64,000 nucleotides of DNA. Origin: Algoriphagus machipongonensis (GTDB taxonomy: Bacteria; Bacteroidota; Bacteroidia; Cytophagales; Cyclobacteriaceae). Positions 52,337 to 60,734 of this stretch are shown here, in pieces. Position numbers and translations under genes: made by a program. Below the pieces are notes generated by a model. The model did not search any database. It was not told the origin of the DNA and saw only the letters and a program-made list of their open reading frames with translations. The stretch spans positions 868,001 through 932,000 of the forward strand of contig NZ_CM001023.1 of NCBI RefSeq assembly GCF_000166275.1, in the 5' to 3' direction. Position 1 is the stretch's first letter. Each line of letters opens with the position of its first letter.

Positions 52337-53872
52337 ATGAGCAAAGAAATTAAAGTGCCAGCAGTAGGCGAATCCATTACCGAGGTTACCGTAGGGCAAT
52401 GGTTTAAAAATGATGGAGATCAAGTTCAAATGGATGAAGTCCTTTGTGAACTGGAATCTGATAAAGCAACTTTTGAATTGCCTGCAGAGGCTACAGGAAT
52501 TTTGAGAATTAAAGCCCAAGAAGGAGATACATTAGAAATTGGAGCTGTCATTTGCAGCATAGATGAAGATGGAATTCCTTCCGAAAGTAAAGAAGAATCA
52601 AAAGAAAAGACTGCTGACTCACCAGCCCCTTCATCTGGCCCTTCAAAAACCGGAGAAGTAAAAGAAATGGTTGTTCCTACTGTAGGAGAATCTATTACAG
52701 AGGTGACTTTGGCGAATTGGCTCAAAGAGGAAGGTGAATATGTGGCATTGGATGAAATTATTGCTGAAGTGGACTCTGATAAAGCAACATTTGAGTTGCC
52801 AGCTGAAGCATCTGGTATCTTGAGACATGTTGCCGCTGAAGGTGATACCTTAGAAATAGGTGGCCTGATCTGTAAGATTGAGGTGACTGATGGTGAACCT
52901 GAAGCTGCTGCTGAACCAGAGACAGAAACGGGTTCTGGTAAAGAGTCTGCACCTGCATCAGGAAATACAAATTATGCTACAGGGCACGCTTCTCCAGCAG
53001 CATCAAAAATATTATCAGAAAAAGGGATCTCTCCAGAATCTGTTAGCGGTTCCGGTAAAGACGGACGCATCACCAAAGAGGATGCACAAAATGCGAAGAA
53101 GCCGGCTCCAGCTCCAGCAGCTTCCTCCTCCAAACCTGCATCGCCTGCAGAGGCAGCTCCAGCTTTAGGATCCAGAAATGAGCGTAGAGAGAAAATGTCT
53201 TCCTTGAGAAAGACGGTTGCTAAGCGATTAGTTTCTGTGAAAAATGAAACGGCAATGCTTACCACCTTTAATGAGGTGAACATGAAGCCAATCATGGATC
53301 TGAGAAGTAAATACAAGGAGAAGTTCAAGGAGAAGCATGGCGTAGGCCTTGGCTTTATGTCTTTCTTCACGAAAGCTGTTTGCGTAGCTCTTCAGGAGTG
53401 GCCAGCAGTAAATGCTAAGATTGATGGCAATGAAATGGTATTCAATGACTATTGTGATATTTCCATTGCAGTTTCTGCGCCAAAAGGATTGGTTGTTCCA
53501 GTAATCAGAAATGCTGAAACGCTTAGCTTCGACGAAATAGAGAAAGAAGTAGTGAGATTGGCTACCAAAGCGAGAGACAATAAACTTTCTATTGATGAAA
53601 TGACAGGTGGTACTTTCACTTTGACCAACGGAGGAATCTTCGGGTCCATGATGTCTACTCCGATCATCAATGCACCTCAGTCTGCCATCCTAGGTATGCA
53701 CAATATTGTACAGCGCCCAATGGCTGTTGATGGAGAAGTAGTCATTCTTCCGATGATGTATTTGGCACTTTCTTATGATCACCGAATCATCGATGGACGT
53801 GAGTCAGTTAGCTTCTTGGTAAGAGTTAAACAATTACTAGAAGAACCAGAAAGATTGTTGTTCGGAGTGTAA
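52337..53872 (+). CDS. odhB: Dihydrolipoyl succinyltransferase (E2) with two lipoyl domains
   Basis: OdhB/SucB is the core E2 of 2-oxoglutarate dehydrogenase. The 511 residues contain two near-identical lipoyl domains (about 1-78 and 109-188) with lipoylated lysines Lys43 and Lys149, each in [12 protein letters not shown]. Ala/Pro-rich linkers separate them from a peripheral-subunit-binding domain (about 215-252, [20 protein letters not shown]). The catalytic domain ends with the active-site [14 protein letters not shown]. coli has one lipoyl domain; two are common in Bacteroidota. The gene is separated from lpdA by a four-helix-bundle gene cassette beginning 11 bases after its stop. Confidence 0.95.
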   Translation: MSKEIKVPAVGESITEVTVGQWFKNDGDQVQMDEVLCELESDKATFELPAEATGILRIKAQEGDTLEIGAVICSIDEDGIPSESKEESKEKTADSPAPSSGPSKTGEVKEMVVPTVGESITEVTLANWLKEEGEYVALDEIIAEVDSDKATFELPAEASGILRHVAAEGDTLEIGGLICKIEVTDGEPEAAAEPETETGSGKESAPASGNTNYATGHASPAASKILSEKGISPESVSGSGKDGRITKEDAQNAKKPAPAPAASSSKPASPAEAAPALGSRNERREKMSSLRKTVAKRLVSVKNETAMLTTFNEVNMKPIMDLRSKYKEKFKEKHGVGLGFMSFFTKAVCVALQEWPAVNAKIDGNEMVFNDYCDISIAVSAPKGLVVPVIRNAETLSFDEIEKEVVRLATKARDNKLSIDEMTGGTFTLTNGGIFGSMMSTPIINAPQSAILGMHNIVQRPMAVDGEVVILPMMYLALSYDHRIIDGRESVSFLVRVKQLLEEPERLLFGV

Positions 53873-53883
53873 GATGGTATATG

Positions 53884-53905
53884 GTATTTAGAATTTAGTA
53901 TATAG
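53884..53905. repeat. Left inverted repeat of the four-helix-bundle cassette
   Basis: This 22-base arm is G plus three 7-mers (TATTTAG, AATTTAG, TATATAG). It matches the reverse complement of 54258-54279 at 20 of 22 positions. It starts 11 bases after the odhB stop and ends two bases before the TTG start of the enclosed gene. Confidence 0.65.
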
Positions 53906-53907
53906 AA

Positions 53908-54261
53908 TTGGGGCGGCATAGATATGAAGATTTGGAAGTATATAAAAAGTCTGTAGATCTTGCTGTTTTAGTCAGTTTAAGGACACGCAAATATCCTGAT
54001 TTTGAAAAGTTCTCTTTGGTGTCCCAAACAAACCGTGCAGTATATTCTATTTCAAATAATATAGCAGAAGGTGCTGGTAGGGGTGGGAATGCAGAATTCA
54101 GAAATTTTCTACATTATTCATTAGGTTCTTTAAATGAAGTAGAAAATGAGCTTTTACTAGCTCAAAAATTAGGGTACTTGGAAGATAAGGAGTATTTAGA
54201 TTTTAAAGACAGGGCTGAAATAATAAAGAAAATGCTAATTAATCTGATTAAGGCTCTCTAA
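53908..54261 (+). CDS. Four-helix-bundle protein, S23/IVP family
   Basis: This 117-residue all-helical protein belongs to the family first found as ORFs in 23S rRNA intervening sequences (S23/IVP). The same fold occurs in the Avd accessory protein of diversity-generating retroelements. The signature HRYEDLEVYKKSVDLA opens it, and the core SISNNIAEGAGRGG...FRNFLHYSLGSLNEVENELLLA follows. The molecular function is unknown. The start must be TTG at 53908, because a stop lies four codons upstream and no ATG or GTG intervenes. The gene interrupts odhB-lpdA, and inverted repeats flank it. No reverse transcriptase is nearby. Confidence 0.85.
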   Translation: MGRHRYEDLEVYKKSVDLAVLVSLRTRKYPDFEKFSLVSQTNRAVYSISNNIAEGAGRGGNAEFRNFLHYSLGSLNEVENELLLAQKLGYLEDKEYLDFKDRAEIIKKMLINLIKAL

Positions 54262-54279
54262 ATACTAAATACTAAATAC
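54258..54279. repeat. Right inverted repeat of the four-helix-bundle cassette
   Basis: This 22-base arm is three exact tandem 7-mers (CTAAATA) plus a final C. It overlaps the stop codon of the four-helix-bundle gene and is complementary to 53884-53905 at 20 of 22 positions. In RNA the two arms could form a long stem with the gene in the loop. Confidence 0.65.
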
Positions 54280-54339
54280 AAGCAGTTTGATCTATTACAA
54301 AAAACTCAAATTGATCTATTAATAGAAAAATATTCGAAA

Positions 54340-55740
54340 ATGAATTATGATGTTATAGTTATCGGTTCTGGTCCTGGAGGATATGTAGCAGCGATTCGCT
54401 GTGCGCAACTTGGGATGAAGACCGCCATTGTTGAGAAATATCCGACACTGGGAGGAACTTGCCTGAATGTAGGCTGTATTCCGTCCAAAGCTTTATTGGA
54501 TTCCTCAGAGCATTATCATAATGCGGCACATACTTTTAAAACTCACGGAATCAACCTGAGCAATCTAAAAGTAGATTTGAAGCAGATGATTACCCGCAAG
54601 AATGACGTGGTAAAACAAAATACCGATGGCATTCAGTACTTGATGAAGAAAAACAAGATTGAAGTTCATCAAGGTGTTGGTTCATTTGTGGATAAAACCA
54701 CTGTGAAAGTGACTAAGGACGATGGGTCCTCTTCAGATATTCAGGGTAAAAACATCATAGTAGCTACAGGTTCTAAACCTTCTAACCTTCCATTTATTAA
54801 GTTGGATAAGGATAGAGTGATCACCTCAACGGAGGCGTTAAATCTAAAAGAAACTCCGAAGCACTTGGTTGTTATTGGAGGTGGAGTAATCGGACTGGAA
54901 TTAGGCTCTGTCTATGCTCGATTAGGTGCAAAAGTTTCTGTGATTGAATTTATGGATTCTTTGATTCCAACAATGGATAGAACCATGGGCAAGGAACTTC
55001 AAAAATCTCTGAAAAAAATCGGTTTTGAGTTTTTCCTGAAGCATAAAGTAACTGCTGTTGAGAAAAAAGGTAAAGAGGTTACGGTTAAAGCTGACAATGC
55101 TAAGGGTGAAACCGTGGAGATCAAAGGAGATTATGTCTTGGTTTCTATTGGAAGAAGACCCTATACCGATGGATTGAATGCGGAAGCAGCAGGTTTGAAG
55201 TTGACTGATAGAGGTCAAATAGAAGTCAATGATCACTTGCAAACTAATGTTCCGAATATCTATGCTATCGGAGATGTGGTAAAAGGTGCGATGCTGGCAC
55301 ATAAGGCTGAAGAAGAAGGTGTATTTGTAGCGGAGACGTTGGTTGGTCAAAAGCCTCATATCAATTACAACCTAATTCCAGGAGTGGTTTATACTTGGCC
55401 AGAGGTGGCTGCAGTAGGATATACTGAAGAGCAATTGAAGGAAAAAGGTATTAAATATAAAGCTGGTAAATTCCCATTCATGGCATCTGGCCGTGCGCGA
55501 GCTTCCATGGATACGGATGGGTTGGTGAAAGTTTTGGCAGATGCTGAGACGGATGAAATCCTTGGTGTTCATATGATCGGTCCACGAACTGCTGATATGA
55601 TCGCTGAAGCTGTTGTAGCTATGGAATACAGAGCATCTGCAGAAGATATTGCTCGGATGTCACATGCACATCCAACTTATACAGAGGCTTTCAAAGAAGC
55701 TTGTTTGGCAGCGACTGACAATAGAGCATTGCATATTTAA
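54340..55740 (+). CDS. lpdA: Dihydrolipoyl dehydrogenase
   Basis: LpdA (E3) reoxidises dihydrolipoamide of the 2-oxoacid dehydrogenase complexes with NAD and FAD. The 466-residue protein has the FAD motif VIGSGPGGYVAAIR at 7-20 and the redox pair Cys41/Cys46 in GGTCLNVGCIPSK. The NAD motif VIGGGVIGLELGSVYARLG lies near 173, the second FAD motif YAIGDVVKGAMLAHKAEEEG near 307, and the catalytic His in MSHAHPTYTEAFKEA near 444. Its place behind sucA and odhB shows it serves 2-oxoglutarate dehydrogenase. A strong terminator follows at 55763. Confidence 0.97.
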   Translation: MNYDVIVIGSGPGGYVAAIRCAQLGMKTAIVEKYPTLGGTCLNVGCIPSKALLDSSEHYHNAAHTFKTHGINLSNLKVDLKQMITRKNDVVKQNTDGIQYLMKKNKIEVHQGVGSFVDKTTVKVTKDDGSSSDIQGKNIIVATGSKPSNLPFIKLDKDRVITSTEALNLKETPKHLVVIGGGVIGLELGSVYARLGAKVSVIEFMDSLIPTMDRTMGKELQKSLKKIGFEFFLKHKVTAVEKKGKEVTVKADNAKGETVEIKGDYVLVSIGRRPYTDGLNAEAAGLKLTDRGQIEVNDHLQTNVPNIYAIGDVVKGAMLAHKAEEEGVFVAETLVGQKPHINYNLIPGVVYTWPEVAAVGYTEEQLKEKGIKYKAGKFPFMASGRARASMDTDGLVKVLADAETDEILGVHMIGPRTADMIAEAVVAMEYRASAEDIARMSHAHPTYTEAFKEACLAATDNRALHI

Positions 55741-55762
55741 TGAAATACTTAAATGGATATTG

Positions 55763-55798
55763 AAAAAGCCATATGGAGGAATCCATATGGCTTTTTTT
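55763..55798 (+). terminator. Terminator of the odh cluster
   Basis: AAAAAGCCATATGGA pairs perfectly with TCCATATGGCTTTTT around a short loop (GGAA region), followed by more Ts. It lies 23 bases after the lpdA stop. Confidence 0.92.
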
Positions 55799-55901
55799 GT
55801 TAAAAGTGAAGTTCCGAGAGCTTTGGTTAATTATTTCAAAAATGGGCACGACCTTCAGTACTATTTAAAACTATATATTTAAATTATGTGGATTTAGTTT
55901 T

Positions 55902-58505
55902 ATGAAGCAATCAATTCTACTTTCTCTTTTTGTGTTCATCTTTTTCAAGGTTGGTGCCCAAAATCAATCTGTTTCTGGTGTGGTATTACATGGAGATACT
56001 AAGCTTCCTGTTTCCGAGGCACATGTTTTTATTCCCAATACAAGTTTTCAAACTTTTACGGATAGCCTTGGCCAATATTCTCTTAACAATATTCCTCTCG
56101 GGGAGTGGAAATTGGTTTTTGCGAAGAGAGGGTTTAAACTAATCCAAAAAGAGGCAATCTTAAAGGGGGGTATTCCAATTTCAATAAGTTCTACCATTTA
56201 TGAAATTGAAAATGACCAACAGAAAGAATTAAAGCCTTCGAAGATAAAAAAGGCAAGGGCTGACTTTGAAAGTTTAATAAAAGGAGGGACAAAAAACGAG
56301 AACTTGGTAATAGTAAACCCTGAAGTTGTTTCTTATTTCACGGATATGGAAACTGGAGAAATTTGGGCAAAGACGAAAGACCAATTGATTGTTCAAAACC
56401 TAGACCTTGGGTATGTTGTCTCTGTCTGGCTGAATTCACCAATTAACATTTCTCAGCCTATTACTGAGGGAGAGCTTTTGTTAGCATTTTTTGAAATGGA
56501 CTTTGGGACCTTAGAAGAAAAGGATTTTTTTAATACCAATCGGGTTGAGGCTTATCAAAACTCTTTAACGTATGAGTTGAGGAGATTAATTGGCGAGAAG
56601 GGAGATAGCTTGGAGTTATTACCTACCAACCAAGAAGGAGAGTTTCTTATCAAAGTTGTTAGCCCATTTCAGTTTTCAGTAAATCCAAATAAATCAGTTG
56701 AATTCAAAGGAGAAGGGATTAGGATAAGAAGTAATGGGACAGTTGTGAAAACAAATTTGTTGAGGATGGAAGGGTTTCCATTTTCAGATTCACCACTTGG
56801 ACAGCTACCGATAGATTTTAATTTTGACAGAGCCCTAGCATTAAATGAAATTGAAAAGTCACCGGAAGCTCTTCAGGAGAAGATTTTTCTACATACAGAC
56901 AAGGACATATATCTCATTGGAGAAGAATTATATTTTAAAGCTTATTTACAGCTTGGAAATCCCATGTTGATTGACGAAGCTAGTCAAGTATTGCATATTG
57001 AAATTGTGGACCCCTCTGGGTATAGCATGATTCATAAAGTGTTTCCTTTAGTAAATGGGGTGGCAGACGGGAAGATTTTTCTATCTCCTGAATTGAATAC
57101 AAAAGATTTTATTGTAAAAGCATATACCCTATGGGGGGCAAACTATGGTATAGAATCTGAATTCTATAAACCAATTCAAGTGTTAGGTTCATTGTGGGAA
57201 ACAAATAACACTATTCAGGAAACAAGGTCTGAAAGAGTGAAATTATTTGCTGATAAAGAAGCTTACCAATCGAAAGATAGTGTAACCCTGAATGTGATGG
57301 TAAATAATTCTAAAGGAGCAATAGCTGCTGCCAATTTGTCCCTCTCTGTGGTTAAAAAGAATGGTGTTTATTTTAAAAACTTAAGTAATGAGAATTATGT
57401 GACTTACTTTTCAAATGATCTTAATTCCACTTCTGTTGACACTTCATCATTTTCATTTGAGAAGGAGTTTGGTCTAACTATAAAAGGTCAAATTGTAGAT
57501 AAAAAAGATCAGATATCTAAATCTAAGTTGGAGGTTCTTGTTGATGGCTTATTAGATAAAAGAGAGCTTTCTCCCGATCAAAATGGACAGTTTCTCTTGA
57601 AAGGAATTCATAAAGAAGGTGAGTTTAGTGTGTTGGTAAAAGGTATAGATGCTAAAGGCTTACCAATAGAAGGGGTTGAATTGGGCTTGATGAGTTCAAT
57701 AAATCACCCTGATCCCTTGACTTTAGAGTTTCCTTCAGTTCAAACTTTAGATACAAGACCCAAGGGTGTTGACTCTTTGATGTCTGCCTATTTAGAATTG
57801 AGAGAAGGTGAAATATTATTAGATGCTGTGGAAGTGGAAGATGTCAAAGAAAGTGGTTTTGGGACGATGCCTTATGGGAAGCCACAGCAGGTATTGGAAA
57901 TGGATGGGGTGTTTTTGTCAGGGGATACTCAGCAGTTTATTTACTCTTTTTCAAATAGAGTAGGGTTTAAAGTAGCAGGTGTTCCGCCAATGATTCTAAA
58001 TCAACGAGGTGCACAGCCAGGCCCTCCTCTCATTCTACTAAATGGGTCTCCAATTACAAGCATCACAGGCCCAACCATAGGAAGTGATCCAGGAGATGAA
58101 CAGTTTAGAGCACTTCAAAGTATCAACGTATTTAATATTGAAAGAGTGGAGGTAATAAAGTCTGTAGCGGTAGCGTATGGTGATGCAGGAAAATATGGAG
58201 TGATAAATATTATTACAAAAACTTCAAAAGATCGAGAAAACGATGTGAATACTTTTGAGGAATTTAAATTGATGGGATTGGAACAAAGTGCAGTTGAAGC
58301 TATAAATAATTTCGATTCCGAATCTCATACCATTTTTTGGGATCCTAATGTTCGAATCTCATCCAACCAAACTTCCACAAGTATCAAATTTAAACTTCCA
58401 GATGACCCAGGGCCGTTTTGGGTATTAGTAAATGGATTGAACTCTTCTGGAGAACCCGTTTCTGGCAGATTTTTGCTGAATCAAAATCAGTTGAGTGACA
58501 ATTGA
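55902..58505 (+). CDS. Exported protein with regulatory, MG2-like and TonB-plug domains
   Basis: This 867-residue exported protein has a signal peptide (1-20) and a carboxypeptidase-like regulatory domain (about 22-105, SGVVLHGDTKLPVSEAHVFIP). A linker region follows, then an alpha-2-macroglobulin-type MG2-like domain (about 328-425, KIFLHTDKDIYLIGEELYFKAYL). A TonB plug-like domain is near the C terminus (about 670-775; PLILLNGSPI, VEVIKSVAVAYGDAGKYGVINIITK). There is no TonB-receptor barrel; about 90 residues follow the plug. Bacteroidota encode several such proteins of unknown function. It may sit in the periplasm or at the outer membrane; any transport role is unproven. It stands alone. 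Confidence 0.78.
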   Translation: MKQSILLSLFVFIFFKVGAQNQSVSGVVLHGDTKLPVSEAHVFIPNTSFQTFTDSLGQYSLNNIPLGEWKLVFAKRGFKLIQKEAILKGGIPISISSTIYEIENDQQKELKPSKIKKARADFESLIKGGTKNENLVIVNPEVVSYFTDMETGEIWAKTKDQLIVQNLDLGYVVSVWLNSPINISQPITEGELLLAFFEMDFGTLEEKDFFNTNRVEAYQNSLTYELRRLIGEKGDSLELLPTNQEGEFLIKVVSPFQFSVNPNKSVEFKGEGIRIRSNGTVVKTNLLRMEGFPFSDSPLGQLPIDFNFDRALALNEIEKSPEALQEKIFLHTDKDIYLIGEELYFKAYLQLGNPMLIDEASQVLHIEIVDPSGYSMIHKVFPLVNGVADGKIFLSPELNTKDFIVKAYTLWGANYGIESEFYKPIQVLGSLWETNNTIQETRSERVKLFADKEAYQSKDSVTLNVMVNNSKGAIAAANLSLSVVKKNGVYFKNLSNENYVTYFSNDLNSTSVDTSSFSFEKEFGLTIKGQIVDKKDQISKSKLEVLVDGLLDKRELSPDQNGQFLLKGIHKEGEFSVLVKGIDAKGLPIEGVELGLMSSINHPDPLTLEFPSVQTLDTRPKGVDSLMSAYLELREGEILLDAVEVEDVKESGFGTMPYGKPQQVLEMDGVFLSGDTQQFIYSFSNRVGFKVAGVPPMILNQRGAQPGPPLILLNGSPITSITGPTIGSDPGDEQFRALQSINVFNIERVEVIKSVAVAYGDAGKYGVINIITKTSKDRENDVNTFEEFKLMGLEQSAVEAINNFDSESHTIFWDPNVRISSNQTSTSIKFKLPDDPGPFWVLVNGLNSSGEPVSGRFLLNQNQLSDN

Positions 58506-58568
58506 TTAGGTTTTTCATAGCTGAAAACTTCTTTTTTCATTCTTCCAAAAATTTACCTTATTTCGATT

Positions 58569-59342
58569 ATGAAGTTTAAAATTGCCATCCTTGGAGCAGG
58601 GAATGTCGCTTGGCATTTGGCTCCTGCTTTGGAAAACGCCGGTCATGAAGTCACCGAGGTATATGCCAGAGATATTTCTGAAGCCATCAAAATTACTGAA
58701 AGACTTTACGCCTCTGAGTCCAAAGATGATCTTGATTTTTCTGAGTCTGAAGCTGAGATTTTTATCATGGCAGTCAAAGATTTGGCTATTCCTGAAGTTG
58801 CGGATGAAGTAATTTTACCAGAAGGAAGTATTTTGGTACATACTTCCGGAACAATGTCTTTGGATGTTCTGGGGTATAGTTCAGCTAGTTATACAGGAAT
58901 ATTTTACCCGCTGCAGTCATTTTCTATTGGAAGAAAACTCGATTTTGAAGATGTGGCCTTTTTGCTGGAATCGGAGGATGAAGAAACCTTACAAAAACTC
59001 CGAAAGCTGGCGAAAAGCCTTTCTTCGATGAATTATATGGTCAAGTCAAAAGATCGCAAAGCCATTCATGTGGCAGCGGTTTTTGCCAGCAATTTCTCTA
59101 ATCACATGATTAGGATCAGTGAGGAAATCATGAGAAGGCAAGGGCTTGATTTCGAAATGATGAAGCCTTTAATTATTGAGCAAATCTCAAAAGCATTGCA
59201 GATAGGTGCCAAAAATGCCCAAACGGGGCCAGCTATTCGTGAAGATTATGAAACCTTGGAAGACCATCATAGATTTTTGGCCTATAATGATTCATTTGCT
59301 GAAATTTACCGATTGATCTCCCAAGATATTGTGGATAGTTAA
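58569..59342 (+). CDS. Rossmann-fold DUF2520 protein
   Basis: This 257-residue protein has a ProC-like NAD(P)-binding domain (GAGNVAWHLAPAL at 9-21, then YARDISEA) and a C-terminal helical DUF2520 domain (about 130-255). Landmarks there are GIFYPLQSFSIGR near residue 117 and HVAAVFASNFSNHM near 168. The family is an uncharacterised dehydrogenase-like group. The last 34 codons lie in a 188-base repeat; a second copy of this 3' end occurs at 60547-60648 before the pirin gene. The complete gene appears intact. Confidence 0.88.
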   Translation: MKFKIAILGAGNVAWHLAPALENAGHEVTEVYARDISEAIKITERLYASESKDDLDFSESEAEIFIMAVKDLAIPEVADEVILPEGSILVHTSGTMSLDVLGYSSASYTGIFYPLQSFSIGRKLDFEDVAFLLESEDEETLQKLRKLAKSLSSMNYMVKSKDRKAIHVAAVFASNFSNHMIRISEEIMRRQGLDFEMMKPLIIEQISKALQIGAKNAQTGPAIREDYETLEDHHRFLAYNDSFAEIYRLISQDIVDS

Positions 59343-59428
59343 TGAGACCAAGTACCAAATTTTCCATTTTGGTAATCATCGTATGCCCCCTGAATTTGCT
59401 CCACAGTATTCATTACAAATGGACCTTG
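59241..59428. repeat. Left copy of a 188-base direct repeat
   Basis: This segment matches 60547-60734 at 182 of 188 positions without gaps (offset 1306). It covers the 3' end of the DUF2520 gene and a remnant of the pirin gene's 3' end. Differences fall at 59244, 59278, 59306, 59313, 59384 and 59388. Confidence 0.93.
59339..59428 (-). pseudogene. 3' remnant of the pirin gene
   Basis: These 90 bases correspond to the last 29 codons and stop of the intact pirin gene at 60645-60734. They are cut off at 59428, where the following base differs. Relative to the intact gene there is one Glu-to-Gly change and one synonymous change. It has no start and is not expected to be expressed as a protein. 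Confidence 0.85.
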
Positions 59429-59562
59429 AACAAATTAGATAAGGTTGTGTGACCTTCTACAGTTTATAGGTGTCTTTTAATTAAATGGATTGAGTATATT
59501 TTTAATTAAACTAAAATTTATTTTAAGATATTTTTTTTTAGATTTCTATAAATCTTGGAATT

Positions 59563-60342
59563 ATGAAAAATCACTTATTTCTGATAGTTGTTTTGATTGG
59601 CTTAAGTTTAGGTTGTACATCTGTAATCTCAGAGAATGATCAATTGATTGATTCTAAACTGGATTTGAATGCTTTTTTAAGTGAAGTTTCATTGCCTCCC
59701 CTTGATAAGCCCATCAAAGAATCTGTTTACCAATTTGATAACCATTTATATGAAATTCATAAGTTCTATGATTCCTTTGGAAAGGAACTGTTGAATATTT
59801 ACACAGATATTTCAGGTTTAGATACTACTATTATTACAACCTATGAATACAACGTTAATGATTTAAGTAGGAAAACGGAGTTTTACCTAAAAGATAATCA
59901 AGAAGAAATTCATTATTTCGATTATTTATATGATGATTCACAAAAATTAATTCAAATAAAAAGGGATGATAAAAACTTTGAGTTATATGATTATGATTCT
60001 TTAAATCAAGTTGAGTCAATAATTCTTGGGGGAAATCTTCAACTTGCAGATGTTTATGAATTTACTTATAAATCGGATGGTAAGATAGATACTCAAACAT
60101 TAAAGAGTTTAAATGGTGGTGATTCTCCTTTGCGATATTGGGTTTATTTTTACGATGAAGAGGGGAAGCTGTTGTCAAAGCAAATTCCTGAGAAGCCATC
60201 CAATGAATTAAGAGAAATATTTGTTTATCTTTATGATAATAATAACAGACTTAAAGAAATAAAAGAGTTTTATCCGGAATATGATTTTTCACTTTGGGGA
60301 AAGTCAGTTTTCACCTATTCTTCGGGTATTTTAAATAATTAA
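59563..60342 (+). CDS. Orphan lipoprotein with YD-like repeats
   Basis: This 259-residue lipoprotein has the lipobox SLGC (Cys18). From about residue 72 it shows repeating Tyr/Asp-rich strand pairs (YEYNVNDLSRKTEF, YFDYLYDDSQKLIQIKRDD, YDYDSLNQVESI, YEFTYKSDGKIDTQ, YLYDNNNRLKEIKEF) resembling RHS/YD-type repeats found in Bacteroidota lipoproteins. No toxin domain follows. It is the only gene in the 1118-base segment between two direct repeats. That segment is more AT-rich than its neighbours, suggesting acquired DNA. Function unknown. Confidence 0.75.
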   Translation: MKNHLFLIVVLIGLSLGCTSVISENDQLIDSKLDLNAFLSEVSLPPLDKPIKESVYQFDNHLYEIHKFYDSFGKELLNIYTDISGLDTTIITTYEYNVNDLSRKTEFYLKDNQEEIHYFDYLYDDSQKLIQIKRDDKNFELYDYDSLNQVESIILGGNLQLADVYEFTYKSDGKIDTQTLKSLNGGDSPLRYWVYFYDEEGKLLSKQIPEKPSNELREIFVYLYDNNNRLKEIKEFYPEYDFSLWGKSVFTYSSGILNN

Positions 60343-60644
60343 TTTTCTTTATGATGGCACTTACTTTTTTTAACTTTTAGATAAATTCCTTTCTTAAGTG
60401 TCAGAAATAAAGCTTTATCCTACAATATTAAAAGTCTTGCCTATTTTTATGTAAATGATAAAACTGTTAGATATAAAATAGAGTTTTTACATTCATCTTG
60501 AAAAATCCTCCAAACGGTGCTTTGTTTTGGTTCATAATTTTTCAGAGAAAATTATGAAACCTTGGAAGACCATCATAGATTTTCGGCCTATAATGATTCA
60601 TTTGCTGAAATCTACCGACTGATCTCCCAAGATATTGTGGATAG
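60343..60644. other. Intergenic region ending in the right direct repeat
   Basis: Bases 60343-60546 are AT-rich and hold no gene or clear terminator. The rest, 60547-60644, belongs to the right copy of the 188-base repeat and contains the DUF2520 3' remnant. Confidence 0.6.
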
Positions 60645-60648
60645 TTAA
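60547..60648 (+). pseudogene. 3' remnant of the DUF2520 gene
   Basis: These 102 bases encode the last 33 codons and stop of the DUF2520 protein in frame, without an N terminus. Compared with the intact copy there are two amino-acid changes (Asp to Asn, Leu to Ser) and two synonymous ones. Confidence 0.85.
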
Positions 60649-60734
60649 TGAGACCAAGTACCAAATTTTCCATTTTGGTAATCATCGTAGGCCTCCTGAA
60701 TTTGCTCCACAGTATTCATTACAAATGGACCTTG
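60547..60734. repeat. Right copy of the 188-base direct repeat
   Basis: This is the partner of 59241-59428, 182 of 188 positions identical. It contains a remnant of the DUF2520 3' end and the working 3' end of the pirin gene. The two stop codons share the palindrome TTAA at 60645-60648, which was probably the ancestral convergent junction. Confidence 0.93.

Noticed and set aside
53908..54261. Diversity-generating retroelement accessory gene (Avd)
   Set aside because: The fold is related, but no reverse transcriptase, template or variable repeat is found in the window.
54922..55359. 145-codon minus-strand frame
   Set aside because: Antisense to lpdA, rich in Phe/Ser/Leu as expected from a shadow frame.
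55649..55882. 77-codon plus-strand frame after lpdA
   Set aside because: Overlaps the lpdA end and runs through its terminator; no domain seen.
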